DNA from: Ruminococcus sp. CAG:382
GTDB lineage: Bacteria; Bacillota; Clostridia; Oscillospirales; CAG-382
Assembly: GCA_000433115.1 (NCBI GenBank)
Contig: FR892233.1
Location: 8,105 to 26,234, forward strand
Reading direction: 5' to 3'
Length of the DNA: 18,130 bases
Shown: piece after piece, positions 7,177 to 14,515 of the stretch
Layout of the letters: every line of letters starts with the position of its first letter
Numbering within the stretch: position 1 is the stretch's first letter
Notes under the pieces: model-generated
What the model saw: only the letters and a program-made list of their open reading frames with translations
Told to the model about the DNA's origin: nothing
Database searches by the model: none
Made by a program: the position numbers and the translations under genes

Positions 7177-7747
7177 CCTGAACCGTTTCCTTTGATTGAT
7201 TGGATTGTTCCGCCGACACTGCGGAGCTTTGCTCCTCCGCCTGCCTGACGGTTATGTTATATACCGTTTTCTTCCCGCCACAGCTCATCTCAGCCGAGCT
7301 GAAGTGCGCTTCGTCGATGTAATAGAGCGTACATACCGCATCTCCGCAAGCGGCGGATACGGTCTTGAGGTCGCCGTCGCGCCCCGTGACGTATGTACCG
7401 TCGTCAAGCGCCGTCCTGACCGCGTTTACGATGTCCGCAAGCGCAAACACCTTACCCGCCGACGCTTCGGGAAGCGGCACCGTCATACCCTTGTACGACG
7501 CCGTAACCCCGTTTTTGTTCTTCACGAGGTCGAGTCCCGAAAGCGTGCGCGGAGCCGTCATTTTTGCCGTCGCGTTTTCGTTGGTTTCAAGCGTCAGCAC
7601 AAATGCCAGCTCGCCCGATTCCGCGTCCAGCGTCAGCGGGTACTCCAGCGCTTTACGCAAAGCATCCGTACCGTCGCCGCCCGCACAGCCGCAAAAAAGT
7701 GTCAGAGCCAGAACGGCGGAAAGCAAAACTGTTATGATCTTTTTCAA
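7157..7747 (-). CDS. lipoprotein in the ydcC-like position before alr
   Basis: Predicted lipoprotein of 196 residues. The signal peptide (KKIITVLLSAVLALTLFCGC) puts the acylated Cys at about residue 20. The body (about 25-165) alternates hydrophobic and polar residues as in a beta-rich, LolA/LppX-like fold, and ends in a Gln/Ser/Glu-rich tail. An ATG at 7771 in the same frame has no ribosome-binding site and would add eight non-signal residues. TTG at 7747 has GGAG 9 nt upstream and begins exactly at the signal peptide, so TTG is chosen. Bacillus carries the sporulation lipoprotein gene ydcC just before alr, and the gene order here suggests an equivalent; similarity must be tested, and I would not transfer a function. 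Its ribosome-binding site is partly inside a hairpin that also contains the nnr stop codon. Confidence 0.75.
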   Translation of the reverse strand: MKKIITVLLSAVLALTLFCGCAGGDGTDALRKALEYPLTLDAESGELAFVLTLETNENATAKMTAPRTLSGLDLVKNKNGVTASYKGMTVPLPEASAGKVFALADIVNAVRTALDDGTYVTGRDGDLKTVSAACGDAVCTLYYIDEAHFSSAEMSCGGKKTVYNITVRQAEEQSSAVSAEQSNQSKETVQDAEKSG

Positions 7748-7749
7748 AA

Positions 7750-7796
7750 AGCACCACTCCGATAATATCATTAATATTGTCGGAAAAGCAGGTGCT
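7750..7796 (-). promoter_or_regulatory. intra-operon hairpin spanning nnr stop and lipoprotein ribosome-binding site
   Basis: On the minus-strand mRNA AGCACC (7796-7791) pairs with GGTGCT (7755-7750), followed by five T. Inside it CCGACAATAT (7783-7774) pairs with ATATTATCGG (7768-7759) with one mismatch. The nnr stop codon TAG is at the 5' edge, and the GGAG of the next gene lies at the 3' side of the inner stem. Confidence 0.55.
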
Positions 7797-9270
7797 ATCC
7801 CAGAATGCGCCCTATTTCCCGCGGCAGGTCGTGAGGCAGAACGCCTCTTTCACCCCACACAGCGGCAAGCCTGTCACCTGCGAGCGCATGCGCATAAACG
7901 CCGACACACGCCGCCTGATACGGCGACACACCCTGCGCCGCAAGCGACGCAATAACACCGGCAAGCACATCACCGCTGCCGCCCTTGGCAAGCGCAGAAC
8001 ACCCGACCGGGCAGATACTGACCTGTCCCGTCGGCGATGCAATGACCGTGCGGTTGCCCTTCAGGACAAGGACGCATCTGAACTCCATCGCAAACGACCG
8101 CGCGCATTCCTCGCGGTTCGCGTTGACATAGTCGACCGTGCGCCCCGTAAGTCTTGCCATTTCGCCCGGATGGGGAGTCAGAATGATGTCACCCTGCATT
8201 TCCGTCAGTACATTTATATGCGAAGCGATGTAATTTATTCCGTCCGCGTCAATGATAGTTGTAATGCGCTGCTGCTCCCTCAGAATGTCTCCGAGAACGT
8301 TGTCATAAACCCTGCCGATACCGCAGCCAACCAGCAGCGCGGTATATCTCCTTGACGGTTTGCCGCTGAGGAACGGCACAAAAACAGGCTCCGAAAGCCG
8401 GTTTTTCAAAACGCCCAGCGTTTCACTGTCGCTCATGATCATAAGCAGACCGACGCCGCTCCTGAGCGCTCCCATCGCCGAAAGATACGCCGCTCCCGTC
8501 ATATTCGGCGAGCCGCATATCGAGAGAAGCGTGCCGAACGTACCCTTGTTCGAATTGTCCGGACGCTTTCCCGCAAATCCGAGAACGTCGTCCGTCAGGA
8601 TAGCTCCCGCCGAGCATATGTCCGTCATTGCCTCCTCCGGCACACCGATATCGCACAGCACGACCCTGCCGCAGAAGCCGTATGCCGGATAAGACACCGT
8701 TGCGGGCTTGTTGACGCTGAACGTGCAGGTAACATCAGCGCTGACACAGCCGTCGGCATATCCGCCGTCGGCATAAACACCGCTCGGCATATCCGCCGAA
8801 ACGACAAAAGCGTCACTACCGTTGATAAGCTCCGTCAGCTCGGCATAATCGCCCGAAAGCTGTCCTCTGAATGAAAAGCCGAAAAGCGCATCGATTACGA
8901 CCGCCGAGTCCGCGATAACATCCGCGCACTGCATGGGTGAATCGGCATAGTGCAGCGTTTCACCGCCCATCGATGCATAGCGCTCCGCAAAAAAGCGGGA
9001 GGATTCGCCTCTCGGCGGTGCAGACGCAATGACCGTGACGCTGCGCCCGCCCTCCGCAAGCATTGCCGCGGCGGCATAGCCGTCGCCTCCGTTGTTGCCC
9101 GAGCCGCAGACGACGGCAATGTCGCCATCGGGTACCGCCGCGATGACCTCGCGGTAAATCGCTTCTCCGGCTGAGCGCATAAGCTCCTTTTCACTGACTC
9201 CGAACCTTCCGGCGGCAGTGTCAAGCAGCTTCATTTGTTCTGCGGTAAGATAAATACTGTCCCAAATCAT
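7795..9270 (-). CDS. nnr: bifunctional NAD(P)H-hydrate epimerase / ADP-dependent NAD(P)H-hydrate dehydratase
   Basis: Fusion enzyme of 491 residues that repairs hydrated NAD(P)H. The N-terminal YjeF/NnrE domain epimerises NADHX (residues about 5-210), and the C-terminal NnrD domain dehydrates it (about 225-490). Signatures are YLTAEQMKLLD at the start, VVCGSGNNGGDGY (53-65) with VIDALFGF (125-132) in the epimerase, and LTPHPGEMARLTG (364-376) with LAKGGSGDVLAGV (427-439, catalytic Asp434) in the kinase-fold dehydratase. Length matches known fusions. ATG 9270 has GGAG 6 nt upstream and begins at the conserved domain. ATG 9297 in the same frame has an equally good GGGAG at 6 nt and would add nine residues, so the start is uncertain. 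First gene of the operon with the lipoprotein, alr and alkD-like genes; the neighbour acpS, often nearby in Firmicutes, is absent here. Confidence 0.95.
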   Translation of the reverse strand: MIWDSIYLTAEQMKLLDTAAGRFGVSEKELMRSAGEAIYREVIAAVPDGDIAVVCGSGNNGGDGYAAAAMLAEGGRSVTVIASAPPRGESSRFFAERYASMGGETLHYADSPMQCADVIADSAVVIDALFGFSFRGQLSGDYAELTELINGSDAFVVSADMPSGVYADGGYADGCVSADVTCTFSVNKPATVSYPAYGFCGRVVLCDIGVPEEAMTDICSAGAILTDDVLGFAGKRPDNSNKGTFGTLLSICGSPNMTGAAYLSAMGALRSGVGLLMIMSDSETLGVLKNRLSEPVFVPFLSGKPSRRYTALLVGCGIGRVYDNVLGDILREQQRITTIIDADGINYIASHINVLTEMQGDIILTPHPGEMARLTGRTVDYVNANREECARSFAMEFRCVLVLKGNRTVIASPTGQVSICPVGCSALAKGGSGDVLAGVIASLAAQGVSPYQAACVGVYAHALAGDRLAAVWGERGVLPHDLPREIGRILG

Positions 9271-9392
9271 AGAAGTCTCCGGTGTACGGGGAGTCATACA
9301 GATCTCCCACGGTAATGAATTCTCACCGCACGCACACGGCACACGGCTGCACGGGCAGCGTCGGTCGCGGATTGTGCTGTGATGTTTTTATT

Positions 9393-9421
9393 ATTATACA
9401 CCTTTTTCTCTGATATTGCAA
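9393..9421 (-). promoter_or_regulatory. promoter of the nnr-lipoprotein-alr-alkD operon
   Basis: Minus-strand TTGCAA (9416-9421), 17-bp spacer, TATAAT (9393-9398). It overlaps the last codons of the upstream leftward gene. The leader of about 115 nt is GC-rich and contains a GCTGC/GGCAGC-type hairpin near 9340-9360. Confidence 0.6.
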
Positions 9422-10098
9422 CATCCCGTTCCCGTATTATATCCGAAAATTCCGCCGAGAATTGCCGAAAAATCGGCATTTCCCTCCGCCGCAACGGGCA
9501 TGATATAGGTGTAAAGATACCTGTACCCGAGAGCAAGCGAAATTTTGTCCGCAAACGGCAGGAACCCGCGGAATGAAGTACACGCCGGCATCGTACACGT
9601 CTCTCCGTCAACAGCAACATAAAGCCTGCCGTCCTCTTCGACCGCAAGCGCGTTTCCCTCGGTATATTCATCGTATCCGAGAAAAACGGTGCCGCCGCGC
9701 GAGGTATTCAGCGTGCCGATATAGCCGCCGCTCCGCGTGCATCGTATGATGCGGTGATCATACGTCACATCAAGCAGCGCTCCGTTCACCGCAACCCCGA
9801 CGTAACGCGCGCTTCCCTCTCCGGCAGGACATATCGCCCCCGTCTCGCGCATATTCGCATCAAGATAATAAATGTTCCGCCCGCACCCGTCGCCCAGCGC
9901 AAGAAATCCGCCGGAATAAGCATCGCTCCTGAGAGCTTTGTAGGGTCGCACCGTATTGTAGCACCCGGCAGGCTGACCGGAAGCATCAAATTCGTAAACG
10001 ACGGTACGCACTCCGTCACACGCATAATAGTTTTCGCCGTCGTATGCGACACAGCTCGCCGCAACACCGTCGGGCAGTGTTATCGTAATACCGTTCAT
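9394..10098 (-). CDS. conserved-looking beta-propeller-like cytoplasmic protein, unknown function
   Basis: I do not recognise this 234-residue protein. It has no signal peptide or membrane segment. The sequence repeats short beta-strand/turn phrases such as AYDGENYYACDGVRTVVYEFDASG, YSGGFLALGDGCGRNIYYLDANMRE, NGALLDVTYDHRIIRCTRSGGYIG and EGNALAVEEDGRLYVAVDGE. This is the pattern of a small NHL/WD-like propeller of about four to five blades. The open frame extends to 10209, but ATG 10098 has GAGG 8 nt upstream and starts the regular part, so the 37 upstream residues (basic, irregular) are discarded. It is divergent from the acyl-CoA synthetase gene and immediately precedes the nnr operon promoter, which overlaps its 3' end. 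A role in sensing or scaffolding would be guesswork. Confidence 0.65.
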   Translation of the reverse strand: MNGITITLPDGVAASCVAYDGENYYACDGVRTVVYEFDASGQPAGCYNTVRPYKALRSDAYSGGFLALGDGCGRNIYYLDANMRETGAICPAGEGSARYVGVAVNGALLDVTYDHRIIRCTRSGGYIGTLNTSRGGTVFLGYDEYTEGNALAVEEDGRLYVAVDGETCTMPACTSFRGFLPFADKISLALGYRYLYTYIMPVAAEGNADFSAILGGIFGYNTGTGCCNIREKGV

Positions 10099-10209
10099 GG
10101 AAAACACCTCGCTGAAGTATATGCAATAGTCATCGCTTTTGCCACAGACAGCTCGCCGCAGCCCGCTCTTCACACGTGTATGACGCCGAAGCCTCAAAAA
10201 AACGTTCAT

Positions 10210-10259
10210 ATACGGTTCATAAAATTCCGTATTGCTTTTTCTTTGAAAATGTATATAAT
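10210..10259 (+). promoter_or_regulatory. promoter and upstream inverted repeat for the acyl-CoA synthetase operon
   Basis: TTGCTT (10232-10237), 16-bp spacer, TATAAT (10254-10259). An inverted repeat ATACGG (10210-10215) and CCGTAT (10227-10232) with an 11-bp gap touches the -35 box, and GTTCATA occurs twice at 10204 and 10214. These are possible regulator contacts. Confidence 0.55.
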
Positions 10260-10311
10260 TAGAGTAGAATGTTTATTTGCCATTCCCACTCCAAACTGAG
10301 GTGATCATCCT

Positions 10312-12009
10312 ATGTTCAAAAACAGAAAAAGCAACTACCCCTTATATAACATACGCGACCTCGGCTCTCTCCGTCAGCTCATTGACGAGGGCGCAACGAG
10401 GTACGGCGAAAAGCCCGCATTCAGATACCGCACAGGTAAAAGCATCACCGATGTCAGCTATATCGAGCTGCGTCATCAGATGGATTCTTTCGGCACGGCT
10501 CTTTGCGTACTCGGACTTGAAAGCAAGCATATCGCGATAATCGGCAATAACCGCTATGAATGGGTGCTCGCCTATCTCGCAGTCCTCAACTCAAACGCCG
10601 TTGTCGTCCCCATCGATAAAGACCTTTCAAACGAAGAAACACGCTACATCCTTGATTTTGCGGAATGCAGCGCAGTGATATATTCAAAATCAGTCGAGGA
10701 AAAGATTAACGCCCTGACCGATTCCCTTCCGAATATAACGCATTATATCTGCATGGACGAACCCTCCGTCACCGATGATATGCACTACTCCATGTCTGAG
10801 CTTCTGAAGCGCGGCATGAAGCTGCTTGACGGCGGCGACAAGCGCTACCTCGGTCTCAGCCACGATGTTGACGATCTCAAGGAGCTGCTTTTCACTTCGG
10901 GCACGACAGGCAAATCAAAAGGCGTCATGCTGTCGGAAAGCTGTCTCTGCTTCAACATCGTCAACTCACAGAAAATGATGTGGATCTCCGACACCTGCCT
11001 TTCCGTCCTTCCGTATCATCACGCATACGAATCCACCTGCGGCATTCTCACCATGCTTCACCACGGGATGAGCATCTGCATAAACGAAAGTCTGCGCACC
11101 CTGCTTCCGAACTTCAAGGTATATCATCCCACCGAGGTCCAGCTCGTTCCCCTGTTCCTTGAAAAATTCTACCGCGCGATCTGGGACAAAATCGACGAAA
11201 AGGGCAAGACCGAGCTGTTCAAAAAGCTCATAAAAACCTCGCGCGCGCTGCTGAAAGTCGGCATCGATATGCGCGGAATATTCTTCAGGGATGTGCTTGA
11301 AACCTTCGGCGGCAAATGCAAGTCCATCATCTGCGGCGGCGCACCCCTCAAACCTTATATTGCCGAATTCTTCACCGATATCGGCATAACCCTCATAAAC
11401 GGCTACGGCATCTCCGAATGCGGACCTCTCGTCACCGTCAACCGTCCCGAATTTCATGATTACGGTTCTGTCGGTCTGCCTCTCCCCGGCGTTGAGCTTA
11501 TGATTTACGAACCGAACGAAAACGGCGAAGGCGAAATATGCGTCAAGGGTCCCAACGTAATGCTGGGCTACTACAAAAACCCCGAAGCAACCAAGAAGGT
11601 CATAATCGACGGCTGGTTCCACACCGGCGACATGGGTCGCATCGGTCATGACGGCTTCCTCTTCATAACCGGAAGAATCAAGAACATGATCGTCCTCGCA
11701 AACGGCAAAAACGTCTATCCCGAGGAAATCGAAGACAGACTCGCCGCAATGTCCGAATACATCGACGAGGTCGTCATTTCCTCCGTGGCAAAAGGCGATT
11801 TGATGGTCATCAGCGCCGAAATATATCCCAACAGGGCAAGAGCGGAGCAGAAGGGCGTTGCCGATGTCGAAAAGCTCATACACGATACGATAAGCAAATA
11901 CAACGATGAAGAGCCGCCTTATAAAGCGATCAAGAACATCGTCTTCCGCGACACCCCGTTTGAAAAGACAACGACAAACAAGATAAAACGCAAATACAAC
12001 ACAAAATAA
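10312..12009 (+). CDS. AMP-dependent long-chain acyl-CoA synthetase family protein
   Basis: ANL-superfamily adenylating enzyme of 565 residues that activates a carboxylic (probably fatty) acid as acyl-AMP and then usually as acyl-CoA. Visible motifs are the P-loop LLFTSGTTGKSKGVM (about 192-206), GYGISECGP (364-372), GWFHTGDMGRIGHDGFLFITGRIKNMI (Asp and Arg of the hinge/ribose-binding region, Arg455), KNVYPEEIED, and near the C-terminus TTTNKIKRKYN, where K557 matches the catalytic A10 lysine. The substrate pocket cannot be read reliably; the overall look is FadD/long-chain rather than acetyl-CoA synthetase. ATG 10312 follows GAGGTGATC, an almost full anti-Shine-Dalgarno match, by 5 nt. The SGNH-hydrolase lipoprotein starts 30 nt downstream, suggesting a two-gene operon linking ester hydrolysis outside with acid activation inside; that link is inference. 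Confidence 0.93.
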   Translation: MFKNRKSNYPLYNIRDLGSLRQLIDEGATRYGEKPAFRYRTGKSITDVSYIELRHQMDSFGTALCVLGLESKHIAIIGNNRYEWVLAYLAVLNSNAVVVPIDKDLSNEETRYILDFAECSAVIYSKSVEEKINALTDSLPNITHYICMDEPSVTDDMHYSMSELLKRGMKLLDGGDKRYLGLSHDVDDLKELLFTSGTTGKSKGVMLSESCLCFNIVNSQKMMWISDTCLSVLPYHHAYESTCGILTMLHHGMSICINESLRTLLPNFKVYHPTEVQLVPLFLEKFYRAIWDKIDEKGKTELFKKLIKTSRALLKVGIDMRGIFFRDVLETFGGKCKSIICGGAPLKPYIAEFFTDIGITLINGYGISECGPLVTVNRPEFHDYGSVGLPLPGVELMIYEPNENGEGEICVKGPNVMLGYYKNPEATKKVIIDGWFHTGDMGRIGHDGFLFITGRIKNMIVLANGKNVYPEEIEDRLAAMSEYIDEVVISSVAKGDLMVISAEIYPNRARAEQKGVADVEKLIHDTISKYNDEEPPYKAIKNIVFRDTPFEKTTTNKIKRKYNTK

Positions 12010-12039
12010 GGGCAAAAGTCCTCAAAAAGGTTGATTTCA

Positions 12040-13071
12040 GTGAAAAAAACGACTTTAATAAAGAGTCTCGCTTCCCTGCTGACGTTGCTCTGCCTGCTGC
12101 TCTGCGGCTGCGGCAATGCGGCGGAAAACAGCACTCCCGACAAATCGAACGATATATCGTTCGAAGAATCACACGACAAAAGCGAAGAAAAAACCTCCGA
12201 AGCGTCCGCAGTAACCGCCGCATCGGAGGAATCGGACATATCTGAAGAGCCGGAGGTATCGGATGTGAAGCCGCAAAAGGAAACAACAAAAATCGCCGTA
12301 TTCGGCGATTCGATAGCATACGGCTACGGGCTTGCGGACAGAGAAACCGAAGCGTTTCCCTTCCTGCTGACGGCGTCGCTGCGTGAAACCGGAAAAGACT
12401 TCGAATGCGAAAACTATGCCGTCAACGGTCACACCTCAGCCGATATGCAAAGCGACATTTCAGCCGCCGACGGACTTGACGAAAGTACCGATATCGTCAT
12501 CATCTCCATCGGTGCCAACAACCTGCTCGGCACTGCAATTGCTACGTTTTCTGCGGTCGCATCGTCCGACCCGCGCTTTTCACCGCTCCTTGACGGAAGC
12601 GCTTCTCCGGACCAGCTGATCGCGATCCTTTCACAGATGGGCGACGCGCTGAAGGAGGCTTTCACATCGGATACTTTCAAAGTCTCCGCGCTCACCGGCA
12701 TCGCACAGCTGAGAGCCGACATACCGTCTTTCATTTCACAGATACGTGCAAAGGCACCCAATGCAAAGCTGTATTATCAGACGGTTTACAACCCCTACAA
12801 AGGCGTCACGCTGATGCTGAGTGACGGTTCCGTGTTCGATTTCGGCAAAATGTGCGACGAATATATCGCAAAGCTCAACGATGAAATCATCGAAGCAGCT
12901 TCAAAACTGCATTATACGCTTGTGGACGTGTATTCCGCATTCGAAAGCGGAGATGTCCGCCTTGTCAACTGCAACATTTCGGGGGACGGCATTCCGAGTA
13001 TCGACCCGCATCCCAATGCAGACGGTCATGCACTTATCGCGGCACTCTACGGTACGGCACTCCTCGGCTGA
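12040..13071 (+). CDS. SGNH/GDSL-family hydrolase lipoprotein
   Basis: Predicted surface lipoprotein of 343 residues with an esterase/acylhydrolase domain. The signal peptide ends LLCGC (acyl-Cys 24). Residues 25 to about 82 form a Ser/Glu/Lys-rich linker. The catalytic domain starts at IAVFGDSIAYGYG, with nucleophile Ser91 in block I. NYAVNGHTSADM carries the block II Gly, IISIGANNLL (about 154-163) is block III, and SIDPHPNADGH (Asp322, His324) is block V. The start is chosen at GTG 12040, which has AAAGG 9 nt upstream; a TTG at 12031 directly touches the ribosome-binding site. The gene follows the acyl-CoA synthetase by 30 nt and is followed by a strong terminator, so the two form an operon. 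A perfect 20-bp palindrome lies in the linker-coding part. Substrate is unknown: lipids, acetylated sugars or peptidoglycan O-acetyl groups are all possible. Confidence 0.9.
   Translation: MKKTTLIKSLASLLTLLCLLLCGCGNAAENSTPDKSNDISFEESHDKSEEKTSEASAVTAASEESDISEEPEVSDVKPQKETTKIAVFGDSIAYGYGLADRETEAFPFLLTASLRETGKDFECENYAVNGHTSADMQSDISAADGLDESTDIVIISIGANNLLGTAIATFSAVASSDPRFSPLLDGSASPDQLIAILSQMGDALKEAFTSDTFKVSALTGIAQLRADIPSFISQIRAKAPNAKLYYQTVYNPYKGVTLMLSDGSVFDFGKMCDEYIAKLNDEIIEAASKLHYTLVDVYSAFESGDVRLVNCNISGDGIPSIDPHPNADGHALIAALYGTALLG
12145..12164. repeat. perfect 20-bp palindrome inside the SGNH lipoprotein linker
   Basis: TCGAACGATATATCGTTCGA reads identically on both strands. It codes for part of the linker between the lipid anchor and the hydrolase domain. 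It could fold as an 8-bp hairpin in the mRNA. Confidence 0.9.
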
Positions 13072-13102
13072 ATTGCACTCAAAAACAAACAAAAAAAGTT
13101 CA

Positions 13103-13140
13103 AGCGCGCATCCGCGAAAAACGGGTGCGCGCTTTCTTTT
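13103..13140 (+). terminator. rho-independent terminator after the acyl-CoA synthetase/SGNH operon
   Basis: A 12-bp stem, AGCGCGCATCCG (13103-13114) against CGGGTGCGCGCT (13122-13133) with one G-T pair, is followed by a T-rich tract. The rest of the gap to 13331 shows no gene and no clear terminator for the leftward rubrerythrin gene. Confidence 0.92.
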
Positions 13141-13331
13141 GCATTATTCCGGGGATGGATTATCGGAGCGTCGATTCCTCGTGCGCCGAAAAATATCGGT
13201 TCCTCATACGCCGTAAACGGGTATTTTTCACTGCGTTTTACCGCGGAATCAGCGATTTTCAGCTCGTTTTCATCGCATTTCACAGCGTTTTTTGCAGTGT
13301 TTTGTCCGGTATGATTCCGTTCGGATTCCGA

Positions 13332-13871
13332 TCAATAGTTGTTTGCGACTCTCTGGAAGTATGCCTGAGGATGTGCGCAGACGGGACATACCTTCGGAGC
13401 TTCCTTGCCGACATGGATGTGACCGCAGTTTGTGCACTGCCAGATAACAACATCATCAGCAATAAACACCTTGCCGTCCTTGACGTTTTCAAGGAGCTTT
13501 CTGTATCTTTCCTCGTGTGCCTTTTCGATCTTTCCGACAGCTTCAAAAAGGTATGCAAGGCGGGCAAAGCCTTCTTCCTTTGCGGTCTTTGCAAACTCAG
13601 CATACATATCGGTCCATTCGAAGTTTTCGCCCTCGGCAGCGGCTTCAAGGTTTGCTGCGGTGTCGGGAATTTCGCCGCCGCACAGCTCCTTGAACCAGAG
13701 CTTTGCGTGCTCTTTTTCGTTCGCTGCGGTTTCTTCAAAAATTGCGGCGATCTGTTCAAAGCCTTCTTTTCTTGCTTTGCTTGCGAAATAAGTATACTTA
13801 TTTCTTGCCTGAGATTCACCGGCAAAAGCGGTCATGAGGTTCTGTTCTGTTTTTGTTCCTTTGAGTTCCAT
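13332..13871 (-). CDS. rbr: rubrerythrin
   Basis: Cytoplasmic peroxide reductase of strict anaerobes, 179 residues. The N-terminal ferritin-like four-helix domain carries diiron ligands: E19 in AFAGESQARNKY, E52/H55 in NEKEH and E116/H119 in IEKAH. The C-terminal rubredoxin-like domain binds one iron through C146/C149 (CTNCG) and C162/C165 (CPVCA), ending with AHPQAYF. All metal ligands I can place are present and the length is typical. ATG 13871 has AGGAG 8 nt upstream. It lies 40 nt after the perR stop with no terminator between, so the two are probably co-transcribed and induced together by peroxide. Confidence 0.97.
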   Translation of the reverse strand: MELKGTKTEQNLMTAFAGESQARNKYTYFASKARKEGFEQIAAIFEETAANEKEHAKLWFKELCGGEIPDTAANLEAAAEGENFEWTDMYAEFAKTAKEEGFARLAYLFEAVGKIEKAHEERYRKLLENVKDGKVFIADDVVIWQCTNCGHIHVGKEAPKVCPVCAHPQAYFQRVANNY

Positions 13872-13911
13872 TGCAATTTCTCCTGTTATGTTTTATTTTT
13901 CGAATGCTTTC

Positions 13912-14298
13912 TTATTGTTTTTGTCTGCATCCGGCGCAGACGCCGCGAAAAATCATGTCACAGCACGACGCTTCAAAGCCGTAGGCTTCAAGCAGCTTTT
14001 CAAACGGAGCGTCATCACCCGAAACCGCCGGGCAATCGATTATTCTGCCGCAGACGGTGCAGACCGCATGGGAATGCCCGCTGATATCCGCATCAAAGCG
14101 GTCGCTTTCGCCCTCGACGACGATACGTCTGAGAAGCCCTTCGCGGTTCAGGGAGTTGAGCAACCTGTAAACCGTTGTGAGGCTTATGTGCGGAAGCTCG
14201 GTTTTCACGGCGTCATACACATCATATGCCGTCGGGTGGTCGCATCTGCTTTGCATATTGCGCATTATTGCAATACGCTGCGTTGTGTTACGTTGCAT
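13912..14298 (-). CDS. perR: PerR-type peroxide-responsive repressor (Fur family)
   Basis: DNA-binding metalloregulator of 128 residues. The winged helix spans about 1-65 (HPTAYDVYDAV, ISLTTVYRLLNSL recognition helix). The regulatory metal ligands of Bacillus PerR (H37, D85, H91, H93, D104) have exact-spacing counterparts in H21, D69, H75, H77 and D88; Asp rather than Glu at the last position favours PerR over Fur. C80/C83 and C121/C124 form the structural zinc site. The open frame runs up to 14424, but ATG 14298 has AGGAG 6 nt upstream and lies just after the promoter, so the upstream extension is not coding. Expected role: repress its own operon, including rubrerythrin, until H2O2 oxidises a ligand histidine. 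The regulon is inferred from context and operator. Confidence 0.92.
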   Translation of the reverse strand: MQRNTTQRIAIMRNMQSRCDHPTAYDVYDAVKTELPHISLTTVYRLLNSLNREGLLRRIVVEGESDRFDADISGHSHAVCTVCGRIIDCPAVSGDDAPFEKLLEAYGFEASCCDMIFRGVCAGCRQKQ

Positions 14299-14318
14299 TG
14301 ATTTCTCCTGATTAACAG

Positions 14319-14360
14319 TAATCATTGCTATTAGTATAGCACTTTTTTTTGTTTTGTCAA
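14319..14360 (-). promoter_or_regulatory. perR-rbr promoter with Per-box-like operator
   Basis: TTGACA (14355-14360), 16-bp spacer, TATACT (14333-14338) on the minus strand. TAATAGCAATGATTA (14319-14333) starts on the last base of the -10 box, has TAAT/ATTA arms in 7-1-7 layout and agrees with the Per-box consensus at about 9 of 14 positions. Confidence 0.7.
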
Positions 14361-14440
14361 GGGCTTTTGCAAAATTTCTTTGAAAAATGAGAAATTCCTT
14401 TCTTGTCCCACATTCAATGCACATAAATAATTCTTCTGCC

Positions 14441-14473
14441 TTGACATTACATTCAAATAGTGCTACACTATTT
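14441..14473 (+). promoter_or_regulatory. promoter with perfect palindrome over the -10 box
   Basis: TTGACA (14441-14446), 17-bp spacer, TACACT (14464-14469). AAATAGTG-CTA-CACTATTT (14455-14473) is a perfect 8-3-8 inverted repeat covering the -10 box, as expected for a repressor operator of the MBL-lipoprotein gene. Confidence 0.75.
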
Positions 14474-14515
14474 TTTGAAGAGTAGCCGTAACTTTAATGA
14501 AAGGATTACATTTTT

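Noticed and set aside
10966..12015. Leftward open frame of 349 codons opposite the acyl-CoA synthetase
   Set aside because: It is a mirror of conserved motifs on the other strand, with no ribosome-binding site or recognisable domain.
13125..14084. Rightward open frame of 319 codons across rubrerythrin and perR
   Set aside because: It is antisense to two certain genes, contains the terminator region and is Cys/Phe-rich as expected from reverse translation.
14299..14424. Extended N-terminus of PerR up to 14424
   Set aside because: The extension spans the promoter and operator and lacks a ribosome-binding site, while ATG 14298 has AGGAG at 6 nt.
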